DNA of 64,000 bases from Anthoceros angustus (GCA_010909165.1 VJWM01000063.1:1178001-1242000), one strand, 5' to 3'. Shown: positions 43,111 to 55,260, counted from the first letter of the stretch. Notes: generated by a model not told the origin, from the letters alone. Made by a program: numbers and translations.

Positions 43111-45215
43111 ATGGGGAACCAACAGAGTCAAGGTGATGTTCCCAGCGCAGAATTCGTGTCTCTGTCAAGGTATCTCCTGGTTTAATCCGTTCGCTGTTTG
43201 CCGGTAAATGCAACTGCTTGGACGCACCAGCTGGTTTCTAAGTCGTTCCTAATGTCCAGGCGGTTCACATCAAGTGAGCTTGAGGATCTGAAGGGGCTCT
43301 TCTCCTCGCTAGCCCTACAGTCCCGGAGTGAGGCCCAACATGTGATAGCATCCGTCTTCCAGGTTAATTTTGAGCGTCCTTGCCTGGGGAGGGAGATTTT
43401 ATGCTTTTGCTAAGTTCAGATGACAAGTCAAGTGAGGGATGTGGAAATTCCATCTATGACTAACGGGAAGTATTTTCCTGTCTTTGTTGGTATGATGTGC
43501 ATCGAATTGGCTCCATTTGCAGGCCTATTTTGGCATCCATGGTGCCCTGGGGGCCAGATTGTTTGACGTAGTTACTCAAATGCGGAAGGATCAATGCTTG
43601 GTTTTCGAGGATCTTGTAATAGCAAAGGTGAGGATTTTTGACACAAATAGCCCTCTGTATGCAGGGAGAAAATCCGTTGGTCTATGTGCTTGAAGGCTCT
43701 GGTTGCTCCTTAGGGCATCTAGAGGCTTTATGCTCGCTATATTGTTGTTGCAGGTGTGACCAGCCAGCCTTGACAGCAAGTGCATTTTGGAAGTGCAGGC
43801 AAAGTATGAGAAAGGCTCACCTGACGAGGTTGAGAGCTTCACGTACCAGCTTCTAGACTTGACCGGCGATGGAGCCGTGCAGAGGTCAGATTCTTCCTTG
43901 AGAAGTGTTTACTGATGCGATTTCCGTGTAGCTGTTGGAAGCCTATCCGGCGTGATGTTTAACATGCTCACACATATCTAAAACAGGGGCGAAGTCGAAT
44001 CTGTTGTGCTCTCCATTTTGGAGACTGTTCTTGGTCCGAGTGAGGCAGTCGTGGGGGACTCTCTGTCAGAGCAGAGTCTACAGGGATTTGTGAATGCTGC
44101 TACTTACTCCGGTGAAGCCGGAAAGGATGGTGAGGTATGCATGACGATAGAGGATTTCCGCAAATGGTGTGTTTTGGTACCAACCGTGAAGAGATTTCTC
44201 GGTACCCTGTTGACAGCTCCATCAGCAGGTATCCCTGTCACCTGTCCTGATACAGCACTTTCTGTTGCGTTGCTTCAGCACAGCCCACCAACCTGCGAAC
44301 TCTTTGTGGTGTTGTCCTCAGGGATGTTTGGTCGGAAAGTCCCGAAGTTGCTGAAGCCAGATAGCCTGCAGACTAGTACTGTACTTTTGAAGAGGGAGCA
44401 TGCATGGCATATTTCCGGCATGCTTCAACTTCAAGAGGCACAGGAATGGTTGCTATGCTACAACAGTTCTGTAAACGGGATGAGCTTAACCAGCCTCTTG
44501 AGCTGCATGTCGTGAGTAGCTAACTTTCCACTCAGCACTTGGCTTTCATCTGCATGCCGAGGAAGAAGAACAAGCAAATGGTAGCTTTATGGAGCGGATA
44601 GGAGGCCATCCGGGTCACTTCTGTCCCCTCTTTTGACTGCAGAGCGGTTAAGGGACCTTCCGTGCTGGTAGTGAGGGACGAGAATGGAGCTGTCTTCGGA
44701 GGGTACGCAAGCCAAGCATGGGACAAGAACAGTGATTTCTACGGAGACATGAAGTCCTTCCTCTTCACACTGCAGCCAGTGAGCTGCATCTACCGTCCCA
44801 CAGGATCCAACTCCAACATGCAGTGGGTGAGATGAATCAGCATCAACAGAGGTAGGAGCTGCTGTGCAGGGAATCACCGACTGAGAGGAAAGTGTGTGTT
44901 GTCTCACAGTGTGCCGTTAACTTCGCTTCGGAGAGCATCCCAAACGGCATCGGCTTCGGTGGGCAAGTACATCACTTCGGGCTCTTCCTAACAGCCAGTT
45001 TGGAGAGCGGGCACACCCACCACTCCGTGACATACAACAACCCACCCCTTGCAGGGAAAGCAGGCATCGCTCCCAACTCGATCGAATGCTGGGCGGTGTT
45101 AAGCGAGGTCAAGAAGGAAGGGGAGGATGGCACACTGAAGGGTACCATTCTGGAGAGATTCAAAGAGGAGCGAAACTTTCTTAACCTTGTGGACATGGCG
45201 AACTCCAGTCACTGA
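43111..45215 (+). CDS. EF-hand-like, TLDc-domain protein
   Basis: Seven exons, 43111-43169, 43260-43362, 43523-43627, 43799-43884, 43987-44511, 44643-44826, 44910-45215, close in phase to 455 residues. It starts MGNQQSQG, matching the MGxxxS N-myristoylation pattern. A degenerate EF-hand loop DLTGDGAVQRGE lies at residues 109-120. The TLDc domain occupies about 270-440 with LVVRDENGAVFGGYASQAW, DFYGDMKSFLFTLQP, FASESIPNGIGFGGQ and HFGLFLTASLESGHT. Family knowledge: TLDc proteins act in oxidative-stress resistance and several bind the V-ATPase. Membrane anchoring and calcium response are inference. Expressed divergently from TAP46; candidate poly(A) signal at 45284. Confidence 0.93.
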
Positions 45216-45283
45216 TTGTACATCCCACCTGGAGTGCGTAGGTCACGGCCGTGAGCCTCCTGTACCATGCTTTTCATGTATGC

Positions 45284-45289
45284 AATAAA
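45284..45289 (+). terminator. candidate poly(A) signal of TLDc gene
   Basis: aataaa about 70 bases after the stop codon. Confidence 0.45.
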
Positions 45290-48200
45290 CGGGACCAGTC
45301 CTTGTGCAACATCGGGAACAAGTCAATGGTCTGCAAGATGTACACCTGCAGGGGCCGGAGCAGGCAGTGATGAGGCTACCACAAGGCATGGCGTGACAAG
45401 ACTCAAAGCATGGCCATCTTCATGGACTGTATGGCAAGCAATATTGATTTGCTTCTCTCCTGTTCTGTGCAAAAGGGCACTGTGGTGCACTACTAAGGTT
45501 TTGTGGTTTGGTGACGAGCAGATCTTGTGGTCCTGCACTGCTACTGTAGTGGGATGACGATTTTGTTTTCCATCCTTTCTTCCCCCGGCCCCAGCCAGAC
45601 TGGGCCACCACAATGACCAGGATCGGAATGTCATGTCATCTGGTATCCAGCGCGAGGTAATCAGCCGACTCCTTTCTGATGATTGCTCAAGCCCAAAATG
45701 CAACTCGCAAAGCATATGGTGTACAGTGGCAAGTGTACTTGCAGAGGCTGATGACAAGGACCGGGAAGGCAAGCAAGACAAAGGAGGCCTGGTGACGCTA
45801 TTTTGATAAGATAAGCAGCAGTGGCAGCAGTAGCAGCAGCAGCCCAGCAGTCCAAAAGAGCAGCAGCAGCAAGGTGGGTTGGACTTGTCTTGGGCGGTCC
45901 CACTAGCCCTGCAGCATGTGGACGAAGGAGCAGGACGCCGGGTCGGGAACTGCTGGGGCAGGCAAAATCAGTCTCTGGCGGAGAAGTTGCAGCGCAGCGC
46001 AGAGGGGACTGCAATAGCTGGGGCAGGTACAGGTGTACAGGTGGAGGGCCCCATGAGCATGGGGGTCCATGCCTCATGGGGGGACCATGAGAAGAGACGT
46101 GGGTCCATGACTGCGGCTGTCTGTGAGGCTGAGCGGATATGGTGGGCGATTCGCGATATTTGCCAAATGGCATTGCCGCCTCTCCTCTCCTCTCCTCTCG
46201 TCCCAGCAGAGCCTGGCGCAGTAGCAGCTTGGGAATCTGGATTCGCTGGACTGTTGTGCAGTCATGCCGCTGCGGTCGTCGAGGTCACGTTGCTCTGATC
46301 AGCAGTCTTCGGAGAGGCAGCTCATCCGAGGCTTGGTGAGAGACATGGGCTCCCCCTTGAGGATGGCAACTGGCAGGCGCCGCCTGGCTTTGGTGGGCAA
46401 GTGTCTAGTATAGTTGCAACTGCAACCCGGCAAGTGGCTGCTGCCACTCGGTCACCGACACTCCCAAGGCCAGCACAATTGCAATGGCAATGGCAATCGC
46501 AATGTAATGCTCCCTCCCATCAGGTTCGTCTCCCTTCACTTCTCCCATTTTTTTGAATTCGTACTTGTGTATCTCCTAGCATTCAAATTCCACCAGCCGT
46601 GTCTCTCCTTCCTTCCTTCCTTCCTTTCTTCCTTCCTCGCCACTTGCCAAGTAGATAGACACACAAGTAGATGATCCTCCATTCCCACAACTCTCCCTTC
46701 CGGGGCTGTTCCCGTCTCCTATCCTTGGTATATTGTAATCCCGTCGCATGTAGTTCCACTATGTACTCATACATATCCTAGCAGCCCAGTCACACGCCAC
46801 CTTATAATACTCTTCCCGCGGGCCATAATCGCCTTACCTCCATTCTCCCGTCGTTCCCACCGTAGCACGTTGAAGCCGTACCAGTAGCCGTACCCTTGCC
46901 TGCTTGTCCTCCTACATGCCAACTCTGTGCCTGGGTGTCGACTCTCGACCTTTCCGCCCAAGACAATATGATACATGGGAGAATCTCCCCGAGCCAGCCG
47001 CAGACCACCCGCCCCATATCCCATGGTACCATGAGGCCATTCCCACACATATGTACATACATACATACTGTACATACACCCAGTCACCCAGCCCAGCCTC
47101 CCACATCCCGCACATGCCACAACATATTCTCATATCTGCTGCAAGGGGAGCTCTCGGTGTCAGGCCGCGATGAGTATAATGCAGGGCCTTGATTATTGCG
47201 TACGGGGCCTCCTCCCCTCTGGCGCTGGAAGGCAGCGGTGCGCGCACCTGCAGTCTGCACCACAGCAGTCCGCCGTGACAACCCACCCCTTCAATTCCAC
47301 TCAATCCACTCATAAATTCCCTCCCTGGGAGCTTGGACTGGAGGTTGAACGTCTGTTGTTTTATTCCCCTCTCGTCATCTTCATCCCTTCCCACCGGACT
47401 CACTCACTCTCGACTCATTGCTGTGCAGATAAAATTTATTGCCCACGTTAAAATCCGGATAAGACTAATGCCGGAAGGCCAGGCCAGGCCAGGCCAGGCC
47501 AGGCCAGGCCGAATCGAATCGAACCGAACCAAACCGAACCAAACCGAAGGTGTGTACAGTATGTGCGTATGCCCGAGAGGGCAGCAATCATGCAGTCAGG
47601 CCCGCGGGGGCCAGATTCTCAGAACTCGCAACAGGGCGCGGGTCAAGGCCGGGCAGGTCACCGGTCAGGCCATGACAGGCCGGGCCGGCCCGGGGGGTCG
47701 ATTGTCATTGTCCCCATGCGTGGGTTGTTATTCCTGTCCTTGATCCGCAGACGAAATCATTGACTAACATGGGACAACGGGACGGAATGCCGGAATGCGG
47801 CCCAGTTCCCGCCTTCCGTTCCCGTTACCGTTGCGCCGACGGGCGGAGCCGGGAGCCGAGGCCCCCCAGGCCCGGCGCAAGGGCAATGATTACAAAGCCC
47901 ACATGCCCGTGACGTCATCACTGCACTTAACTGCGCTGGTTTAATTACTTGCCCGGTTAGGTATTGAATTCCGACAGGAGCCGACCCCGCCGCTTTGACC
48001 CCAGCCGCCTCTGCGCCTAATCCCTTCTATTCCTAATCTGATTGTGCCGACGATCCAGGCCAGTGGCGCCGCCTGGGGGTCTGGCTTTAGCGCAACATTA
48101 TCTCCTCAACTCGCAGTCAGGCAGAGCAACACAAACACAAGTGAAAAGGAGGTATCCTTGTCGATCACGTTTGCCCTCCACACTTACACCCTTCATGTGC

Positions 48201-48600
48201 CAAGAGCCTATGTTTGGCCTCCACAGGCTCCGGAGAAGGCCAGGTCCCGATGAAAATGGTGTGCTGAGTGAATCGGCGTCGTCCAGGCATGTCACTCAAT
48301 GCTTTTATGAAAAATAATTAGGGGGAACATGGGGGATTTTATAAAATAAGCAGAGATGGGGAGGTCTCATCTACACCGAGAGAGGCGGTGGGGAACAACC
48401 CACTACGGGGAGGGAGAGGGGGAGAAGGGGAGAAGGGGAGTAGCCCTCGCCCTCGCCCTCGCCCTCGCCCTCACCGACATTTTGAAAAACTAGGTAGGTT
48501 GTGAAAATGATTTTTATGCTGAGGAGGAATGATTATGTTTGGTGTATTGAAGGGAACTTGAGGTGATGTACGATCCTGGTGGGCACTCCTGCAGGGGAGG
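45290..48600. other. intergenic with simple repeats
   Basis: No gene supported; the many open frames reflect GC-rich, repetitive sequence. It holds a cag/gca-rich run (45808-45872), a ttcc run (46607-46638), a tacata run (47050-47078), a ggcca pentamer run (47479-47511) followed by a gaatc/aaccga run (47511-47550), and a gaggggagaag and ccctcg run (48409-48475). Confidence 0.6.
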
Positions 48601-50016
48601 GAGGCTGGGGCTGCGGCTAGGGCTTGGCTACAGTGGAAGGGGCGAAATGGGAATTGAAGTGGGATAAAATCTGTGCACCACCAGTACAGCGGTACGTGCG
48701 GTACAGAGCTACAGAGCTACTGCTACCGGGAAATTTTACCTCGGAAAGCGCGGGAGTAAACAGTAACAGTGGCAGTAACAGTGACAGTGGGGGAGATAAA
48801 ACGTAAATGCTTGGCTGCTGCCTCCTGCGGCTCCCGCATCTTGTGCTGCTGCCACTGCTGCTGGGCCTGCTGCTGGCCTGCTGCTCTCTTCTCGCTCCTG
48901 CCTGCCTCGACTTGCCTTGCCTTGCCTTGCCTTGCCTGCCTTCCCCTGCGCGTTTCTGCGCGTCGCCGTTTGCTGTTTGCTGTTTCCTGTTTCCTCTCGG
49001 AGCGGTGCGGTGCGGCCTGGGCAGCGGCAATCCCAGGCGCCGGCGTCCGGCTCGCGCAGCATCGCTGTCAGGGGCGCACTCGGCGAGTGAGAGAGCCGCT
49101 GCGTCCGAGCGATTCCGTCGGGTGTCAGGCGCGCGCCGTGGAGCGCACCGCCTCGCGTGAGCGCAGAGCATGCGCGGCGCAGGATCGGACGCTGCACGGG
49201 CCCGGGGCATCGAGTGGAATCGGATTGTGGAGCGCAGGAGGAAGGAGTGGCAGGAGTGGTAGCCTGGCGGTGAGCGCGACCGGAAACGGAGAAGGAGGAG
49301 GAGGAGGAGGAGGAGGAGGAAGTGGAGGCGGAGGTGGAGGTGGAGGTGGAGGTGGAAGGAGGAAGGAGAGGACGACGACGACGAGGACTGTGATGGTGTG
49401 GAGTCTGCTGTCCATGGCCCGGGCTGCCACCGACCAGGACCACACCTTGTCGCGCGTGGTGCACTTGAAGGTCGGCAGGCGCTGGTTCACTATCATGGCG
49501 TGGCTCATTTCATGATACGCTCTGATACCGCCTCCGCCGTGGCGCTGTGAGTGGGAGGAGGAAGGAGAGTGGAGGAGTGAGTGAGTGAGTGAGTGAGTGA
49601 GTGAGTGAGTCAGTGAGTGTGTGTGAGTGTGAGTGTGTTTGCTTGCGTGTGTGTGTGTGTGTGTGTGTGTTTGTGTGCATGGATGCGCAGCGGAGGTCTG
49701 AGAGGGTGAGCGGGGGCCGGGAATTCGCGCGCTGCTGAATATGCTGGATCCCGGGGAGCAGCGGGGGCCGGGGAGGTCTGCCGTGCGCTTGCCGCGTCGT
49801 GTGGCTTCCGGAAAGAGTTCTGGCTTCTTGAGCTTGCGCGGCGGCGGGAATGGGAGTGGACGGGGGGTGGCGCGTCCGGGGAGCGTGAGCGATGCAACGC
49901 TTTCGGTAGATCGGTGTTGGCGTGAGTGACGGGAGGAGGGAGGGAGAAGGAGAGGGAGGGATTGTTGTAGGAAGGAAGCGGCGGGGGAGAGAGGAGAGGT
50001 GGTGTGTTACAGTAGC
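48601..50016. promoter_or_regulatory. upstream region of the bHLH gene, microsatellite-rich
   Basis: GC-rich and open in several frames on both strands without any protein family, most likely promoter and 5' UTR. Contains gag/ggaggt trinucleotide runs (about 49288-49365), a gagt tetramer run of about nine units (49577-49612) and a tg dinucleotide run (about 49620-49675). Such runs often vary in length between individuals. Confidence 0.5.
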
Positions 50017-52066
50017 ATGGGCGGAGGGAGCGGCGTGGAAGTGCATTGGCCTAATCTTATCGACTCTAGTCTTTGTGCGATCAGCGGGGGCTATGGCAGC
50101 GTTCCGCAAATGCAGATGGGAGGGAGCTTTGTAGACGATTATTCGCTGGCGATGGCGGCGCCTGCGGCGTTGTGGTCCGGGGGCATGGCGCCGAATGCTG
50201 CGCCTGTTTCTGCCTCTGCTCCTGCTGCTGTGCAGGGGGTGGGGCTGAGTGCCGGTCATGTCAACTTTTCGTCCGCGCACCTTCACTTCGGTTCTGGATT
50301 TGGATTGGGATCGGGAGGGAGTCTGCCGGGGATGACCATGAGCATGAGCATGAGCATGGCGCACTCGGGGAGTATGGGACTGGTGTCGCCGGAGCCGACC
50401 TTGTTCGAGATGGTGAATGCTGCGCCGCAGAGTTTGCGTGCGCTAGGGCCGGGGTTTGGGGCTGGGGGCATGCTGGACATGGCGGGAGCGATGCAGCAGC
50501 CTCTTGATTTGCCGGGATTAGGATTGGGGAGCGCCTGCAGTGCAGCCGCTGGCGCCTTTGCGCTGCACCCTGAATTGGAGGCTGCGGAATTGGTAGGAGT
50601 TGCGGACAACGGAGATCTGCACGCTCTGCCGCCGATGCTTCCCATCCTGGGAGGAGGTTTGGGAGATGATGCAGCGGCCTCGTTGCTCAACATGGCCGTC
50701 AATGTTGCCCTGCCCCTGCCGATGCCTCTGCAGCAGGGGCCCGGGTTAGGGGAGGGGAGCAATGACGGCCTCTTCGGCTTGCCCGCGGGGGTGCCGATGC
50801 CGATGGAAGCAGGTGTGCCAGGTTCAGGTGTGGGAGGGGGCTTCATTGATATGGCCGGCCGGTTTCAGCTCAACTCCTTCTCCGACCTCGCACATCTGTC
50901 TGCCGTCACCAGCCAGCCTTTAAATTATATTCTGCAGCAGGATCCGGGTGCAGGAATGCAGCCGATGGTCTCTGCTGTCGGTCCGAGGGTCGGAGGTGTG
51001 CCGGATAACATTCCGGCGGCTGCACCTCCGCCTCCGCCTCCTCCTCTCCGCTTTGCGGATCTTAATGTCACTTCCATTCCCTATGACAGCCGGTATCGGC
51101 AGCCGTATGGAGCTTCTGTGCCTCCTGCTCTGCTCTTCCCCAAGGCGGAGTCCAAGCTAGACCATGGCTTTCCAGGATCCCCTCTCCATGCCGGAGGAGG
51201 AGGAGGAGTAGGACGAGGAGTAGGAGGCCTCGGCTTGGGCCTGGGAGGAGGGGTGCTCCCAGGAGGTGCCCTGGTGCTGGATGGAGCACGCAGCGAGCTC
51301 ATCAACATCTCCAAAATGACACCGCAGGAGATCTTGGATGCCAAAGCTCTTGCCGCGTCCAAAAGCCACAGCGAGGCTGAACGACGGCGTCGAGAGAGGA
51401 TCAACACGCATCTCGGCACTCTCCGCACCATACTTCCCAGCTCCACCAAGGTTCGTGTACTACTCTCTCTGTCAAGTCGCTTCTTGATTCGTCGCCATGC
51501 ATCTCGAGACGTGCAAGGTCCAGAGAGTGCTGTGTCCAGGCCTCTCTATCCACTTGTTCCTTGTCCTGTGCATGCTGCAGACCGATAAGGCTTCTTTGCT
51601 AGGAGAGGTGATCGAGCATGTCAAGGAGCTGAAGCGGCAGGCTGCCGACATCGATGGTCCAGTGCCAACCGAAGTGGACGAGCTCGGAGTGGAGATAAAC
51701 GAGGCCAGCGAGAAGCATCCCGGCAAGCTCATCATCAAGCTCACCGTCTGCTGCGACGACAGGCCCGGCCTGCTCACAGATCTCGGCCGAGCGGTGGAAG
51801 CGTGCAAGCTGGACAACTTCAGCGTGGAGCTCTCCACCTTGGCCGGCAGGCTAAAGGTGATCATACTGGCTGCCTGCACCGAATCCGTTCAAGAAGCCAA
51901 ACAGGATGCTGTCATGAGCAGCTTGCAGGAGGCAGTGCGCGCAGCTCTGGACAAGGTCGGGCCTGCCACTGCCGCTGCCACTTCCACCCGGACCAACTCC
52001 TCGGGCAGTTCGGGAGGCCTGAAGCGGCAGAGAACCGCCATGGAAGCATCCAGCCCCTCCTATTGA
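50017..52066 (+). CDS. bHLH transcription factor, TMO5/bHLH30-106 type
   Basis: Two exons, 50017-51450 and 51581-52066, give 639 residues. The bHLH domain begins at about residue 448: SKSHSEAERRRRERINTHL with the G-box contacts His451, Glu455 and Arg459, then LGTLRTILPSSTK, the intron in the loop, and TDKASLLGEVIEHVKELKRQ. After it comes an ACT-like region (KLIIKLTVCCDDRPGLLTDL) and a Ser/Thr-rich tail. Family knowledge: this subgroup (TMO5, bHLH30/32/106/107) dimerises, in part with LHW-type partners, and controls vascular and other developmental divisions or stress genes. The 447-residue N-terminal part is Gly/Met/Ala-rich, with MSMSMSM and a proline run, and is much longer than the flowering-plant proteins. 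ATG 50017 was chosen because the frame upstream starts only with a non-ATG codon. Confidence 0.93.
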
Positions 52067-52687
52067 GACTCTGTACAGCTCCACATTGGAACTTGAAGAA
52101 GAAGAAGAAGAATGAAGAACATCGGAACTTGATGAAGAAGAAGAAGAAGAAGTGTTCTAAAGTCTTCTAGGATATATCTTAGAGTCATGAAGACGATTGA
52201 TGGCTGTGTGGGAGGTAGCCTGGCTAGCAGACGCTTCCCGAACATTCATCTTTGCATCTGTCATGCTTGTACTCTTACTGCACCAACCTTATTCTACCTA
52301 AGCCGCACCTCGTGAGAAGCTGATCCGGATCAGTGCCATGGTCAGAGGTTCCGAACATGGATCCGGTAGTGAGCTGTCCCTCGCGGCGACATGCAGCCCT
52401 CCAGATTTCGTCGCTCTCGCACATGCTCGCTCCCGGCTCCGGGGCACGCGGGATTTGAGATGCTCTCATCCCGGCCACCCGAATTCCAATTCTTCTGTGC
52501 CTCGCCTTTTTTGCACCAAATCAGATCTCAGCTTTTTCACCAGTGTCAAATCCATTCCGCGGTACACACCGTCCCACGCGGTACTGTTTCGCCTGGCCTA
52601 TACCGGTTTTGCTTCTCCGCAGCGGCAAACCCAATGCCCATTGCCGACATGCCATGCTTGGATTGCATAGTACGCTCATCACCACGG
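52067..52687. other. 3' region of bHLH gene
   Basis: 3' UTR and spacer. gaa/aag trinucleotide runs lie at 52094-52112 and 52130-52150. No gene seen up to the hexamer array. Confidence 0.5.
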
Positions 52688-53155
52688 GCTTGGGCTTGGG
52701 CTTGGGCTTGGGCTTGGGCTTGGGCTTGGGCTTGGGCTTGGGCTTGGGCTTGGGCTTGGGCTTGGGCTTGGCAGGCTTGGGCAGGCTTGGGCTTGGGCTT
52801 GGGCTTGGGCAGGCTTGGGCTTGGGCTTGGGCTTGGGCAGGCAGGCTTGGGCTTGGCAGGCTTGGGCAGGCTTGGGCTTGGGCTTGGGCTTGGGCTTGGG
52901 CAGGCTTGGGCAGGCAGGCTTGGGCTTGGGCTTCCGGGCTTGGGCTTGGGCTTGGGCTTGGGCTTGGGCTTGGGCTTGGGCTTGGGCTTGGGCTTGGGCA
53001 GGCTTGGGCTTGGGCTTGGGCTTGGGCTTAGGCAGGCTTGGGCTTGGGCTTGGGCTTGGGCTTGGGCGGCTTGGGCTTGGGCTTGGGCTTGGGCTTGGGC
53101 TTGGGCAGGCTTGGGCTTGGGCCAGGCTTGGGCTTGGGCTTGGGCTTGGGCAGGC
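52688..53155. repeat. (ttgggc)n hexamer array, G-quadruplex type
   Basis: About 470 bp of ttgggc units, broken every few units by a four-base shift (aggc) and a few odd units. The G-rich plus strand repeats GGG-N3-GGG, the textbook spacing for intramolecular G-quadruplexes. The long Trp/Ala and Gly/Leu open frames here are artefacts of the six-base period. Not telomeric (plant telomeres are tttaggg). Confidence 0.95.
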
Positions 53156-53279
53156 TTGTTATATCATTTATTTACTACTACTATTAGAGTAACGCCCACT
53201 TACTAGGCAGCCACTAAAAAAGTGAGAGTAGTGTTGGCTTTCCCTGCGGTTTACGACCTAGCCAATTCACTCGCGATCA

Positions 53280-53390
53280 AAGACATCCACCAACCGTAGC
53301 CCGCCGTGAAGTGATGATTCGGAGACTACATCCTTGAGGTGTTGTTCTTCATTCATAGAATACTCATTTGAGTCTTGCAATCGAAGGCCA
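53280..53390. repeat. repeat head module, copy 2
   Basis: agcccgccgtgaagtgatgatt ... ttcttcattcatagaatact ... ttgagt corresponds step by step to 25010-25072 and 55428-55550. It sits directly in front of the 31-bp array. Confidence 0.6.
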
Positions 53391-53828
53391 AATGGCTATG
53401 GCCCTTGTAGCCAGACGCCCAACTGGCTACTACCATTGTAACCATATGCCTAACTAGCTATCACCATTGTAGCCAGACGTCCAACTGGCTTCCACCATTG
53501 TAGCCAGATGCCCAACTAGCTACTACCATTGCAATGTCCAACTGGCCACCATTGTAGCCAGACGTCCAACTGGCTACCACCATTGTAGCCAGACGACCAA
53601 CTGGCTACCACCATTGTAGCCAGACGCCCAACTGGCTACTACCATTGTAACGTCCAACTGGCAACCACCATTGTAGCCAGATGCCCAACTAGCTACTACC
53701 ATTGTAGCGTCCAACTAGCTACCACCATTGTAGCTAGACGCCCAATTGGCTACTACCCTTGTAAACCAGACGCCCAAGTGGCTACTACCCTTGTAGCCAG
53801 ACGCCCAACTAGATACTACCCTTGTAGA
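53391..53828. repeat. 31-bp tandem array
   Basis: About 13-14 diverged units of roughly 31 bp with core tagccagacgcccaactggc followed by taccaccattg; some units are truncated to about 20 bp. The core ccaactggct also occurs in the 52-bp array at 55.5-56.2 kb, suggesting common origin. Confidence 0.9.
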
Positions 53829-54194
53829 TGATTACTCCAATCTCGCTAGTCCGTTGTACATAGTATCGTCAGTATATTTTTCTTGGATTCTGTTCATTCT
53901 CTCTATTGATCCTCTTGTATCATGGTGATATGCTAACGTCGACGACACTATTTGGAGGGTGGGTGAGAGTCGATGTAAATACATGGATGTCTGAATAGAG
54001 TAAGTAAGAATGTTGCTTGACTTAGCAGCAACACATAATTTCATTTCTCCTAGCAAGGCAAGCAAGCTTGGTTTGTCATGAGCTAGTACATCTGAGCCAT
54101 GTGGAGTCAAACAAGCTAAATGAATGTTGCTATACATAGGCGAATTCTTGAAAGTGCCTTTGTAGATAAGGAATTGGAAAGGAGCTACAAGCTT

Positions 54195-54668
54195 TACAGT
54201 TGTCGATATGGATGATCATGAAATTACCTTGGGCTTGGAATGGATGAAGTTCAATAAGCTATGTGTGAACGTGGACTCGCACACCATACATATCTCAGGA
54301 ATGGAGAGCACAAGTTGTGCAGGTCTCAAGCAATGGCTTGAAGATAGTAGTGACAATCTCATCTCCAAGAAAGAGCTCAAGCCTTGTGTAAAGGATGAAG
54401 AGGAATTCTTTGTATTTGTGCTACAACTAGGCTGGGGAAGATTAACTTGAATGGAATTCAAGAACAGCCACAGATCCCAAAGGAAGTTCAAGCTATTTGG
54501 GATGAGTTCAAAAACTACATGCCTGATGAGTTGCATTGTGTACCTCTTAGGAGAATTGTAGGTCATGAGATTGATCTCAAACTAGGAAGTACAGGGTGTT
54601 GTTTTGTGGTATCTGAGTGTAGTGCGTTGTCTGTGCAAGAAGATGCTCGAAAGGCCTTATTGTCTTGA
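54195..54668 (+). pseudogene. Ty3/Gypsy protease C-terminus and RT linker
   Basis: The plus strand reads VDMDDHEITLGLEWMKFNKL, the end of a Ty3 aspartic protease (the usual form is ILGMDWL), with DSHTIHI following. After a frame change at about 54450 comes PKEVQAIWDEFKNYMPDELH and then RRIVGHEIDLKLGSTG, the standard Ty3 linker before reverse transcriptase (DVFPDELP ... V.H.IDL.PG). Frameshift and stops mark it as decayed. Confidence 0.75.
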
Positions 54669-54689
54669 AGCCCTTGCTTGAAATTGCAC

Positions 54690-55260
54690 AACTCATTTTG
54701 TGTTCTCCATCCTGATATCATTTGCAAATACAATGAATATCAGGCAGTCTATTTCTTCCTTAACATAGTCACATTTTATGAAAGCCAAGAACAAAGAATT
54801 TGCGCTCAATTTCACTTGTTGGACATGCTCTTCTAAGGTAGAACGGTATATTACCATGATATCAATATTACCATGATATCACCCCAACAGAGTACAAGAC
54901 ACTCGTGCATCAAATCTCTGAATATAGTATTCCTGAGAGTCTGAAACATGGCTCGTGTATAAGTGAGTCCAAATGGCATGACCAGAAACCATTATCTTAT
55001 ACCATCCATTATACCTTTTTTTATTATAGTTTTAAGAGTATTCATATCCTTCTACCATGGGGATATGGTAATAGCCAGCCATTACTTGGCAAAGGATATG
55101 AATTCTTAAAAGTAATCTAATTATGATTTTAGAGCACTGCTTTGAAATGTAATTCAAGCATAATCTCGACCCTCCATTCTGCTTGTACCTAAACAACGTT
55201 GGTGTATCAAATGGGGACTTTGAGATTCTTACACAGCCCTCGACTAGTAGGTTAGACATC
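54690..55260 (-). pseudogene. Ty3/Gypsy reverse transcriptase fragment, inverted
   Basis: The minus strand, from 55259 downwards, reads LLVEGCVRISKSPFDTPTLF, RYKQNGGSRLCLNYISKQC and MAGYYHIPMVEGYEYS, matching the first RT motifs (L..G.I..S.SP...PV....K.DG..R.C.DY and GYHQI). Beyond a stop it continues with MVSGHAIWTHL and, near 54835-54790, TLEEHVQQVKL, the end of the palm. The YxDD region is degraded. It is opposite in orientation to the protease/linker piece that directly adjoins it. Confidence 0.72.

Noticed and set aside
48736-49515. Long frames on both strands (240-250 codons)
   Set aside because: GC-rich, microsatellite-containing sequence open in several frames; no domain, no conserved motif. 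Treated as bHLH upstream region.
50283-50846. 187-codon minus-strand frame
   Set aside because: Shadow of the Gly-rich bHLH N-terminus.
52688-53155. Interstitial telomere array
   Set aside because: Unit is ttgggc, not the plant telomere tttaggg or the ttaggg variant.
52391-53206. 271-residue frame with long Trp-Ala / Gly-Leu runs
   Set aside because: Translation of the ttgggc hexamer array, not a gene.
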